A stretch of 64,000 bases of DNA. Origin: Panorpa germanica (Eukaryota; Arthropoda; Insecta; Mecoptera; Panorpidae). A model generated the notes under the pieces. It was not told where the DNA came from. It did not search any database and saw only the letters and a program-made list of their open reading frames with translations. Shown piece by piece: positions 1 through 9,087 of the stretch (its first letter is position 1; each line of letters starts with the position of its first letter). Made by a program: the position numbers and the translations under genes. The DNA is taken from assembly GCA_963678705.1 (NCBI GenBank), contig OY783204.1, forward strand, positions 26,670,759-26,734,758. The letters run 5' to 3'.

Positions 1-335
1 GAAAATTTAACATTTTTATCAATTTTAACAAGTATATAACCTTCTTTTATCTCGCGGAAATACAGAAACTTTGATTTTTTATAAAATTAAAAATTCAACC
101 TTTTTATCAATTTTCACAAGAGTATAACCTTCTTTCATCTCACAGAAATACAGAAACTTTGATTTTTTCTAAAATTAAAAATTCAACATTTTTATCAATT
201 TTAACAAGTGTATAACCTTCTTTCATGTCGCAGAAATACAGAAACTTTGATTTTTGTAAAATTAAAAATTCAACATTTTTATCAATTTTAACAAGTGTAT
301 AACCTTTTTTCATCTCGCAGGAATACAGAAACTGT
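1..335. repeat. Fragment of 87-bp tandem array cut by the window edge
   Basis: About four copies of the same 87-bp unit that fills 2820-4560, in the same orientation. Each copy carries a recognisable core (AGAAATACAGAAACTTTG, or GCGGAAATACAG in one variant) followed by an A/T-rich part ending in AGTATAACCTTCTTT. The first 120 bases are almost identical to the stretches near 3100 and 3450, including the variant with the GCGGAAATACAG core. The array stops abruptly near 335 where unrelated sequence begins, and its left end lies outside the window. It may be the edge of a second fold-back element or a displaced part of the neighbouring one. Confidence 0.85.
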
Positions 336-545
336 GTCTTCTGGTTCGATCCCGGACCAGAGCTATATTTTCTGGGTTTGGTTGATGATAAGAGAGCTCA
401 CAAACATCATAAACTTATTAGCAGTGGTGTAGCCAACATAAACGAGGTCCACGACACCATGGAAACAGCCAACAATATTAGGAGATCGTCGGTAATAGAC
501 TCAACATCAGATATAGGCTGACGTTTAAATAAAATATATAAAAAA
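336..545 (+). mobile_element. SINE-like fragment with a tRNA-type B box
   Basis: The bases GGTTCGATCCC fit the RNA polymerase III B-box consensus. Their flanks can pair as a tRNA T-arm (TCTGG, loop TTCGATC, CCGGA). A non-repetitive body of about 190 bp follows, then an A-rich tail beginning near 530. No A box is visible upstream, because the sequence there is the 87-bp array, so if this is a SINE its 5' end is missing. A chance B box in unrelated DNA cannot be excluded, and no target duplication was found. Confidence 0.4.
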
Positions 546-782
546 AACATGTATTGCAAATTAGTATCTAAGGAATTAATTGTAATTAATAATTGTAATT
601 AATAATAATAATTAATTGTTTAATAAATATTATAAAACTATAAAATTTAGAGTAAAATAAAAAAATATAAATATAAAAATAAATATATATACCAATTAAT
701 TACTTCTTTTATTTCTATTTATAATTTTCTAATTTAATTTATTTTCTCAAGTTCATATCGTTCATATTCGTGTAAAATCGGC
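546..782. other. AT-rich spacer
   Basis: Very AT-rich, low-complexity sequence between the SINE-like piece and the left end of the fold-back element. No gene or further repeat was recognised here. Confidence 0.5.
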
Positions 783-1645
783 AAATTGAGAAAATGATAC
801 AATTTGATATGAAGTATCAGCGTAACATAATAGTGACATACAAATTAAAAAACACCCAATACATTTTTTAAATTCATTCATAAACGTAGTACATTTACGG
901 GTACAATAGTATTTCATATAATCACATATAAAAGTATCAGGATAACATACAAATAAAAATTATTACTCAAGACCGTGACATTATGTTACCCTAATACTTT
1001 TTCTGGTTCTAACCTATAGATTTGAGCATTTCTTAATATTACGTATTACTACGTATGGGAACTGATAATAAGTATCAGGGTAACATAGAATTAAAAAGAA
1101 TTGGTCAATACACTGTACATTTATGTTATCTTGATACATTTTTCTTGTTGTAACGGATAAAATCGTGCACTTCCAAGTATTATTTATTTATTTTAATATG
1201 ACATTGGGTAGTACGAGAGTATCGCATAGTATATATAGTATAGTAGTAGTATTTTTAAATCACCAGTGTTTTTAAATTCATTCTAAGTCGTATAAGTGTA
1301 ACTTAGTAATATTAGTAATATTAGTAATATAAGTGCAACTTAAGTATTTTTAATTAGACGTATATATAATATTTATTATAATATGTTATAAGATGTTACA
1401 GCTATATTTATTATACAGAAATTAATATTTGTTTATCTGAAAAGCAGGTTGATATTTTCAATTTTTTTTGATAAGCTTAGTACAACAGTATAGGGCCTAC
1501 GTAACCTTATTACCTTTCATAAAAATTTAATAACCTCTATTTATTACTATTATAATAGTTTATGAAGTACTTTTATATGCTGATTTCGAAATGTTAGGTT
1601 TACGAAATGACGAAAGTTTCTCTTTCTTTTCCATTTCTGCGTGAT
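783..1645 (+). repeat. Left terminal arm of the fold-back element
   Basis: Inverted copy of about 6050-6845. It contains several forward and reverse copies of AGTATCAGGGTAACAT (near 812, 930, 1068 forward; 987, 1128 reverse), which pair into small internal hairpins. Shared landmarks with the right arm are GTGCACTTCCAAGTAT near 1164 and the AAGCTTAGTACAAC stretch near 1474. About 110 bp near 830-930 lacks a clear partner on the right, suggesting a local duplication or insertion. Confidence 0.7.
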
Positions 1646-1789
1646 GGAAAAAGGTTTATAGTCTTGTTAAAATTGATAAAAATGTTGAATTTTTAATTTT
1701 AGAAAAAATCAAAGTTTCTGTATTTCAGCGAGATGATAGAAGGTTTATTATAGTACTCTTGTTAAAATTGATACATTTTTTTTGGATTA

Positions 1790-2590
1790 TTTGAACAATT
1801 TTGAAGCAGTTATGTTCGCTATGCTCTAAAATAAATAACTGCTTTATTAGATTTTAAATATCTGCGCGATTCTGGCTTTTACGCGACCTTTTTTAAATTC
1901 ATGGACTTTTTTTTCTTATAATTTTTTTTTGATTTCTTGAAATTTTTTGATGCAGTTATGTTCGTTAGGCTTTAAATTAAATAACTGCTTCATTACATTT
2001 TAAATATCTAAACGATTCTGGCTTTTATGCGACCTTTTTTAAATTCATGGACATTTTTTTTTTTAATTTTTTTTAGATTTCTTGAAATTTCTTGATGCAG
2101 TCATGTTCGCTACGATTTAAATTAAAGAACTGCTTCATTACATTTTAAATATTTAAACGATTCTGGCTTTTATGCGACCTTTTTTAAATTCATGGACTTT
2201 TTTTTCGAATAATCTTTTTTAGGATTTCTTGAAATTTTTTGATGCAGTTATTTTCGCTAGGCTTTAAATTAAAAAACTGCTTCATTACATTTTAAATATC
2301 TACACGATTCTGGATTTTACGCGACCTTTTTTAAATTCATGGACTTTTTTTCTAATAATTTTTTTTGGATTTCTTGAAATTTTTTGATGCAGTTATGTTC
2401 GTTAGGCTTTAAATTAAATAACTGCTTCATTACATTTTAAATATCTATGCGATTCTGGCTTTTATGCGACCCTTTTTAAATTCATGGACTTTTTTTTCTA
2501 AAATTTTTTTTTGGATTTCTTGAAATTTTTTGATGCAGTTATGTTCGTTAGGCTTTAAAATAAAGAACTGCATCATTAGATTTTAAATAT
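1790..2590 (+). repeat. 146-bp tandem repeats, left arm (about 5 units)
   Basis: Units of about 146 bp, marked by ATTCATGGACTTTTTTT (near 1899, 2044, 2190, 2337 and 2482) and GATGCAGTTATGTTCG. The units differ by a few substitutions and by the length of T runs. The same unit occurs inverted in the right arm but with more copies, so the two arms have changed copy number independently. Confidence 0.85.
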
Positions 2591-2819
2591 CTGCGCAGAT
2601 ACTCAAAAAATTGCATTGCTCTTAAAATCATAAAAGTGAACCTTTTCATCATTTTTAACAAGATTATAGTCTTCTTTCATTGAGATTTAATATATCGATA
2701 TATCATAAACTAAAATACATATTTAAAAATGAATTATAAATTTGAAATCAGCATTCAATATTAAGTTAAAATCCGCAATAAAATGACAAATATATTTTCT
2801 TCAATTTTTATGAAAAGTA

Positions 2820-4560
2820 AGAAGAGTATAACCTTCTTACTTTTCTTCAATTTTTATGAAAAGTAAGAAGAGTATAACCTTCTTTCATCTCACAGAAATA
2901 CAGAAACTTTGATTTTCGTAAAATTGAAAATTTAACATTTTTATCAATTTTAACAAGGCTATAACCTTCTTTCATCTCGCAGAAATACAGAAACTTTGAT
3001 TTTTCTAAAATTAAAAATTCAATATTTTTATCAATTTTAACAAGAGTATAACCTTCTTTCATGTCGCAGAAATACAGAAACTTTAATTTTTTCTAAAATT
3101 GAAAATTTAACATTTTTATCAATTTTAACAAGTGTATAACCTTCTTTTATCTCGCGGAAATACAGAAACTTTGATTTTTTATAAAATTAAAAATTCAACC
3201 TTTTTATCAATTTTCACAAGAGTATAACCTTCTTTCATCTCACAGAAATACAGAAACTTTGATTTTTGTAAAATTGAAAATTTAATATTTTTATCAATTT
3301 TAACAAGGCTATAACCTTCTTTCATCTCGCAGAAATACAGAAACTTTGATTTTTCTAAAATTAAAAATTCAATATTTTTATCAATTTTAACAAGAGTATA
3401 ACCTTCTTTCATGTCGCAGAAATACAGAAACTTTAATTTTTTCTAAAATTGAAAATTTAACATTTTTATCAATTTTAACAAGTGTATAACCTTCTTTTAT
3501 CTCGCGGAAATACAGAAACTTTGATTTTTTATAAAATTAAAAATTCAACCTTTTTATCAATTTTCACAAGAGTATAACCTTCTTTCATCTCACAGAAATA
3601 CAGAAACTTTGATTTTTGTAAAATTGAAAATTTAATATTTTTATCAATTTTAACAAGGCTATAACCTTCTTTCATCTCGCAGAAATACAGAAACTTTGAT
3701 TTTTGTAGAATTGAAAATTTAACATTTTTATCAATTTTAACAAGTGTATAACCTTCTTTCATCTCGCAGAAATACAGAAACTTTGATTTTTCTAAAATTA
3801 AAAATTCAATATTTTTATCAATTTTAACAAGAGTATAACCTTCTTTCATGTCGCAGAAATACAGAAACTTTAATTTTTTCTAAAATTAAAAATTCAACAT
3901 TTTTATCAATTTTAACAAGAGTATAACCTTCTTTCATCTCGCAGAAATACAGAAACTTTGATTTTTGTAAAATGAAATATTCAACATTTTTATCAATTTT
4001 AACAAGGCTATAACCTTCTTTCATGTCGCAGAAATACAGAAACTTTGATTTTTTCTAAAATTAAAAATTCAACCTTTTTATCAATTTTCACAAGAGTATA
4101 ACCTTCTTTCATCTCACAGAAATACAGAAACTTTGATTTTTTCTAAAATTAAAAATTCAACATTTTTATCAATTTTAACAAGAGTATAACCTTCTTTCAT
4201 GTCGCAGAAATACAGAAACTTTAATTTTTTCTAAAATTAAAAATTCAACCTTTTTATCAATTTTCACAAGAGTATAACCTTCTTTCATCTCGCAGAAATA
4301 CAGAAACTTTGATTTTTGTAAAATGAAATATTCAACATTTTTATCAATTTTAACAAGGCTATAACCTTCTTTCATCTCGCAGAAATACAGAAACTTTGGT
4401 TTTTGTAAAATTAAAAATTTAACATTTTTATCAATTTTAACAAGAGTATTTACCTACTTTCATCTCAAAGAAATACAGAAACTTTGATTTTTTCTAAAAT
4501 TAAAAATTCAACATTTTTATCAATTTTAACAAGAGTATAACCTTCTTACTTTTCATAAAA
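2820..4560. repeat. Central 87-bp tandem array (about 20 units) with a higher-order period
   Basis: Cores ACAGAAATACAGAAACTTT recur at about 2893, 2980, 3067, 3154 (variant), 3243, 3330, 3417, 3504 (variant) and so on to about 4469, giving 86-89 bp spacing. A four-unit block repeats with a period near 350 bp (compare 3060-3400 with 3410-3750), so whole blocks have been duplicated recently. Because 87 is 29 codons, the minus strand holds short open frames repeating a 29-residue pattern. They are closed by stops and length changes between units, and are here treated as a by-product of the repeat length. Confidence 0.9.
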
Positions 4561-4779
4561 ATTGAAGAAAATATATTTGTCATTTTATTGCGGATTTTAA
4601 CTTAATATTGAATGCTGATTTCAAATTTATAATTCGTTTTTGAATAAGTATTTTAGTTTATAATATATCAATATATTAAACCTCCATATAGTAAGAAGAC
4701 TATAATCTTGTTAAAAATGATGAAAAGGTTCACTTTTATGATTTTAAGAGCAATGCAATTTTTTGAGTATCTGCGCAGA

Positions 4780-6010
4780 TATTTAAAATCTAATGATGCA
4801 GTTCTTCATTTTAAAGCCTAACGAACATAACTGCATCAAAAAATTTCAAGAAATCCAAAAAAAAAATTTAGAAAAAAATGTCCATGAATTTAAAAACGGT
4901 CGCGCAAAAGCCAGAATCGCGTAGATATTTAAAATGTAATGAAGCAGTTATTTAATTTAAAGCCTAACGAACATAACTGCATCAAGAAATTTCAAGAAAT
5001 AAAAAAAAAAATTTAGAAAAAAAAGTCCATGAATTTAAAAAAGGTCGCGTAAAATCCAGAATCGCGTAGATATGTAAAATGTAATGAAGCAGTTATTTAC
5101 TTTAAAGCCTACGAACATAACTGCATCAAAAAATTTCAAGAAATCCTAAAAAGATTATTCGAAAAAAAAGTCCATGAATTTAAGAAAGGTCGCGTAAAAG
5201 CCAGAATCGCGTAGATATGTAAAATGTAATGAAGCAGTTATTTAAGTTAAAGCCTAACGAACATAACTGCATCAAAAAATTTCAAGAAATTCAAATAAAA
5301 ATTGTAGAAAAAAAAGTCCATGAATTTAAAAACGGTCGCGCAAAAGCCAGAATCGCGTAGATATTAACAATGTAATGAAGCAGTTATTTAATTTAAAGCC
5401 TAACGAATAAAACTGCATCAAAAAAATTTAAAAAATCCAAAAAAAAAATTTAGAAAAAAAAGTCCATGAATTTAAAAACGGTCGCGCAAAAGCCAGAATC
5501 GCGTAGATATTTAAAATGTAATGAAGCAGTTATTTAATTTAAAGCCTAACGAACATAACTGCATCAAGAAATTTCAAGAAATCAAAAAAAAAAAATTAGA
5601 AAAAAAAGTCCATGAATTTAAAAAAGGTCGCGTAAAATCCAGAATCGCGTAGATATGTAAAATGTAATGAAGCAGTTATTTACTTTAAAGCCCAACGAAC
5701 ATAACTGCATTAAAAAATTTCAAGAAATCCTAAAAAGATTATTCGAAAAAAAAGTCCATGAATTTAAAAAAGGTCGCGTAAAAGCCAGAATCGCGTATAT
5801 ATTTAAAATGTAATGAAGCAGTTATTTAATTTAAAGCCTAACGAATAAAACTGCATCAAAAAATTTTAAGAAATCCAAAAAAAAAAATTTAGAAAAAAAA
5901 GTCCATGAATTTAAAAAAGGTCGCGTAAAAGCCAGAATCGAGTATATATTTAAAATAGAATGAAGCAGTTATTTATTTTAGAGCATAGCGAACATAGCTG
6001 CTTCAAAATT
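4780..6010 (-). repeat. 146-bp tandem repeats, right arm (about 8 units)
   Basis: Inverted copies of the left-arm units, marked by AGTCCATGAATTTAAAAA at about 4878, 5023, 5168, 5315, 5461, 5607, 5754 and 5900, each followed by AGCCAGAATCGCG or a close variant. There are about eight units against about five on the left. Confidence 0.85.
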
Positions 6011-6049
6011 GTTCAGATAATCCAAAAATAATTTATCAATTTTAACAAG

Positions 6050-6845
6050 AGCTTCTTCCATCACGCAGAAATGGAGAAACTTTCGTCATTTCGTAAACCT
6101 AAACAGCTATCTAAAAATTAATTGCAAATTTGAAATCAGCATATAAAAGTACTTCATAAACTATTATAAAAGTAATAAATAGAGGTTATTAAATTTTAAT
6201 GAAAGGTAATAAGGTTACGTAGGTTGTACTAAGCTTATCAAAAAAAAGTTGAAAATATCAACCTGCTTTCCAGATAAAAAAATATTAATTTCTGTATAAT
6301 AAATATATCTGTAACATATCTTGTACAATAAATATTATATATACGTCTTATTAAAAATACTTAAGTTACACTTATACGACTATAAGTTACACTTATACGA
6401 CTTATGAATGAATTTAAAAACACCGGTGGTTTATAAATACTACTGCTATAGTATATACTATACTATACTCTCGTACTACCCAATCAAAAACAAAATTAAA
6501 ATATCAATCTTCTTTCCAGATCTGTACAATAAATATTATTTTATACGTCATATTAAAAATACTTGGAAGTGCACGTCCGTTAGAACAAGAATAAAGTATC
6601 AGGGTAACATAAATGTACGGTGTCTTGACTATTTATTTTTAATTGTATGTTACTCTGATACTTATTATCATTTTCCCTTACGGAGCAATACGCATTATTA
6701 AGAAATGCTTGATACCACAGGTTAGAACAAGAAAAAGTATCAGAGTAACATAGTTGCACGGTCCTAATTTATTATATACAAGTGTATGGTACCCTGATAC
6801 TTAATATGTTATTTTGTACAATTTGTTTACAACTCTAATCTAACG
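6050..6845 (-). repeat. Right terminal arm of the fold-back element
   Basis: Inverted partner of 783-1645. It has the same paired GTATCAGGGTAACAT / ATGTTACCCTGATAC motifs (near 6596, 6650, 6736 and 6793) and the same CTTGGAAGTGCACG landmark near 6563. The outermost shared bases lie near 6828-6845. Beyond them the sequence becomes unique, leading into the HMG-CoA lyase 3' region. Confidence 0.7.
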
Positions 6846-7154
6846 TTTTGGCTATTTCCTAATAGATGGCGCTGGTGTTGGCCGATATAGTAGCATACGG
6901 AGTTGTGATGGTTTAAGTACTTGCTTTTCTTACAAATTAATATGTTATATACAATAATTTAAATGAAAGAAACATTTGTATAACAACTTTTTATTTTAAA
7001 ATATATTTATTACATAAAAAATTAGAATATACAGATTATTAATCTCTGTAAAATGTTAACATTGTTATTTAATATAATACATAAATGCATCTCCTTAACA
7101 ATAATTATATACAAATGTTTGAAAGACACATACTATAAAAATTTAAAAATATTT
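6846..7154. terminator. 3' region of HMG-CoA lyase
   Basis: AT-rich flank downstream of the HMG-CoA lyase stop. On the minus strand, AATAAA polyadenylation signals lie at 7006-7011 and 6990-6995, roughly 145-165 bp past the stop codon. Nothing else was recognised between these and the fold-back element. Confidence 0.55.
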
Positions 7155-8498
7155 TCAAATTTGTAATTGGTCAGATCTCATTTTTGGAACCCTTGCTTTA
7201 TTAACTTTTGAACCTGTTTCACGATCTAATGCTTTACATATGAACTGGCCAGCTGAAATTAATTCATCCAAATCTACTCCTGTATATGCCCCTAGCCCTT
7301 CCAGCATGTATATAACATCTTCAGTTGCTGCATTTCCTGATGCTCCTCGTGCATAAGGACAGCCCCCTAATCCAGATACAGATGCATCCACGACTTTAAT
7401 CCCCATCTAAAACAATAATAAATTAAGTTAGTTTTATTGAGACAAATATAAATCATTAGCTCTAATCAATTAATAATAAAACGGGAAGGTAATTACATCA
7501 GCAGCGGAAAGTATATTAGGTAAAGCTTGGCCGTAAGTATCATGACAGTGCACTGCTAAAACAGTGGACGGGGCAATGTTCATGACGGACTTTAACATCG
7601 ACTTCATAGTTCCAGGAGTTCCGACACCAATTGTGTCTCCAAGAGATATCTCATAGCATCCTAGTTCAAGAAGAGCATTCACAACTTTAGCAACATCTTT
7701 CGGTCTTATGGTGCCTTCGTAAGGACAACCTACAACGCAGGAAACGTATCCACGCACTTTTATTTTATTTAATTTAGCAGCTTCCATTACACCGCGAAAT
7801 CTGCGAAAATAATAGGGCGTCATTAGTAGATTTTCTAAAGATAATAAAGAAAGTTTAATCATGTATGTATTACCTTTCAATGCTTTCAGCTATAGAACAG
7901 TTTACATTTTTCTGGCAAAAACTTTCAGATGCAGCTCCAAAAATTGCAACTTCCTCTGCTTTTGCGTTTAACTATTAGAATAAATGAATTAATGCTACAA
8001 ATAATATATGCATTAAAATTATATTTGTCAACACATACAGCAGCCTGAAAACCTTTAATATTAGGAACAAGCACTGGATAGGACACTCCTTCTCTACGAG
8101 TAATTCCTTCTAACACTTTTGCGTTATCTGCCATCTGGGGTACCCATTTAGGGCTCACAAAACTAAACATGATTACATTTAATAATGAGTTTACAACTAG
8201 CAATTGTTAATGAAAACTTACCTAGTAACTTCAATAGTTTTAAGTCCTGTTTTTGACAACTGATTTATGAAGTCAATCTTAATATCAGTAGGGACAATTT
8301 TTGGTTCATTTTGAAGTCCATCTCTGGGTCCCACTTCAACAATTCGTACTTCAGGTCTTTTTGCGGTCTGAAAATAACCTTCAAATAATATCCATTTGAA
8401 GTTTTTTCATTTGTGTCAAAATTACTTACTGACATAAACCTGTATTTCTCTGAAGTTTGAGGAATTAATTTTTTAACATATCTATTAATTTTAATCAT
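7155..8498 (-). CDS. HMGCL: Hydroxymethylglutaryl-CoA lyase, mitochondrial (HMGCL)
   Basis: Cleaves HMG-CoA to acetyl-CoA and acetoacetate, the last step of leucine breakdown and ketone formation, in the mitochondrial matrix. Six exons: 8430-8498, 8222-8367, 8039-8162, 7874-7971, 7497-7800 and 7155-7406. They sum to 993 bp (330 aa, close to the 325 aa of human HMGCL), with phases agreeing at every junction. Visible hallmarks are [10 protein letters not shown] at residues 35-44 (catalytic Arg-Asp), [11 protein letters not shown], the metal-binding [11 protein letters not shown], and the family signature [14 protein letters not shown] with the active-site Cys. The first 23 residues are basic and lack acidic residues until near their end, fitting a mitochondrial presequence. 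The C-terminus ends in QLQI, so the peroxisomal CKL signal of the vertebrate enzyme is absent. The start at 8498 is the only Met in the first exon that keeps the presequence. Confidence 0.96.
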
Positions 8499-9087
8499 TT
8501 TTAAGCAACAATTGATAAAATAAAACTTTATTATTAAATAATATTCAACAACTTATTACTTCACTAATTAATAAAAAATGGATGAACTAGTGTTGCAAGA
8601 TACTAAAATAAATATTTGCTATTGCTAATAAGAGTAACATAAACATATACATGTTAGCCCTTGTGAGCGGAAAATATTTATAACAAATAAATAAAGGGAA
8701 ATAATAATTTCAAATATTTGTGAACAATAAATTTAGAGTATCAATTATTTTATTATAAGTAGTTGCAACTTAAATCAAACTCACAGTGTGTAGAATTAAT
8801 TGCCAGATATTGCGACCATAGAAATATTGCATTTCGGGTATATTATAGTTCAAACAAAATACACCCTTATACCTTTTTATATAGATATCATTTTTCTCTG
8901 AACTTTAATATTTTTATATTATAATTAGAAGTAACAGAAATACGTTATTCTTCAGACAAGTCCAAACATGCAAGCGTAAGTTAGTTTTTTTTTAATTTAA
9001 ATGGAAAGTGAGTTAGTTTTAATTTTATTATCAATTAGAAGTCATTGACATATACATTTTTATTGTGTACTTTTAATATACTTAATA
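8499..9087. promoter_or_regulatory. Divergent intergenic region, HMGCL and the 9088 gene
   Basis: 589 bp separate the start codons of two genes transcribed in opposite directions, so both promoters and 5' UTRs must lie here unless non-coding exons exist further away. The stretch is AT-rich without a clear TATA box or GC island. TATTATAAG-type sequences near 8750 are too common in this background to be called. Confidence 0.5.

Larger units (their letters stand above)
783..6845. mobile_element. Large fold-back-like element with long composite inverted repeats
   Basis: Left and right halves are inverted copies of each other around a directional core. From outside inwards on each side come a terminal block with paired GTATCAGGGTAACAT motifs (783-1480 and 6120-6845), a short block ending in an inverted 87-bp unit fragment (1500-1790 and 6010-6250), a tandem array of 146-bp units (1790-2590 and 4780-6010), and an inner spacer (2590-2830 and 4550-4780). 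The inner spacers look more than 90% identical by eye. The centre is a one-way array of 87-bp units. Long inverted arms built of tandem subrepeats without an obvious transposase recall Drosophila Foldback (FB) elements, but no sequence relation to FB is claimed. The exact ends and any target duplication could not be fixed. Confidence 0.7.

Noticed and set aside
346-375. A tRNA gene
   Set aside because: Only a B-box/T-arm-like part is present. There is no A box, anticodon arm or acceptor stem.
2847-4375. Short minus-strand open frames with a 29-residue repeat pattern as real genes
   Set aside because: They follow directly from an 87-bp tandem repeat, are ended by stops and one-base length changes, lack splice or promoter context and sit in a mobile-like array.
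2820-4560. Regular repeats as a CRISPR array
   Set aside because: The whole 87-bp unit is repeated with no unique spacers, and the setting is an intron-bearing animal genome.
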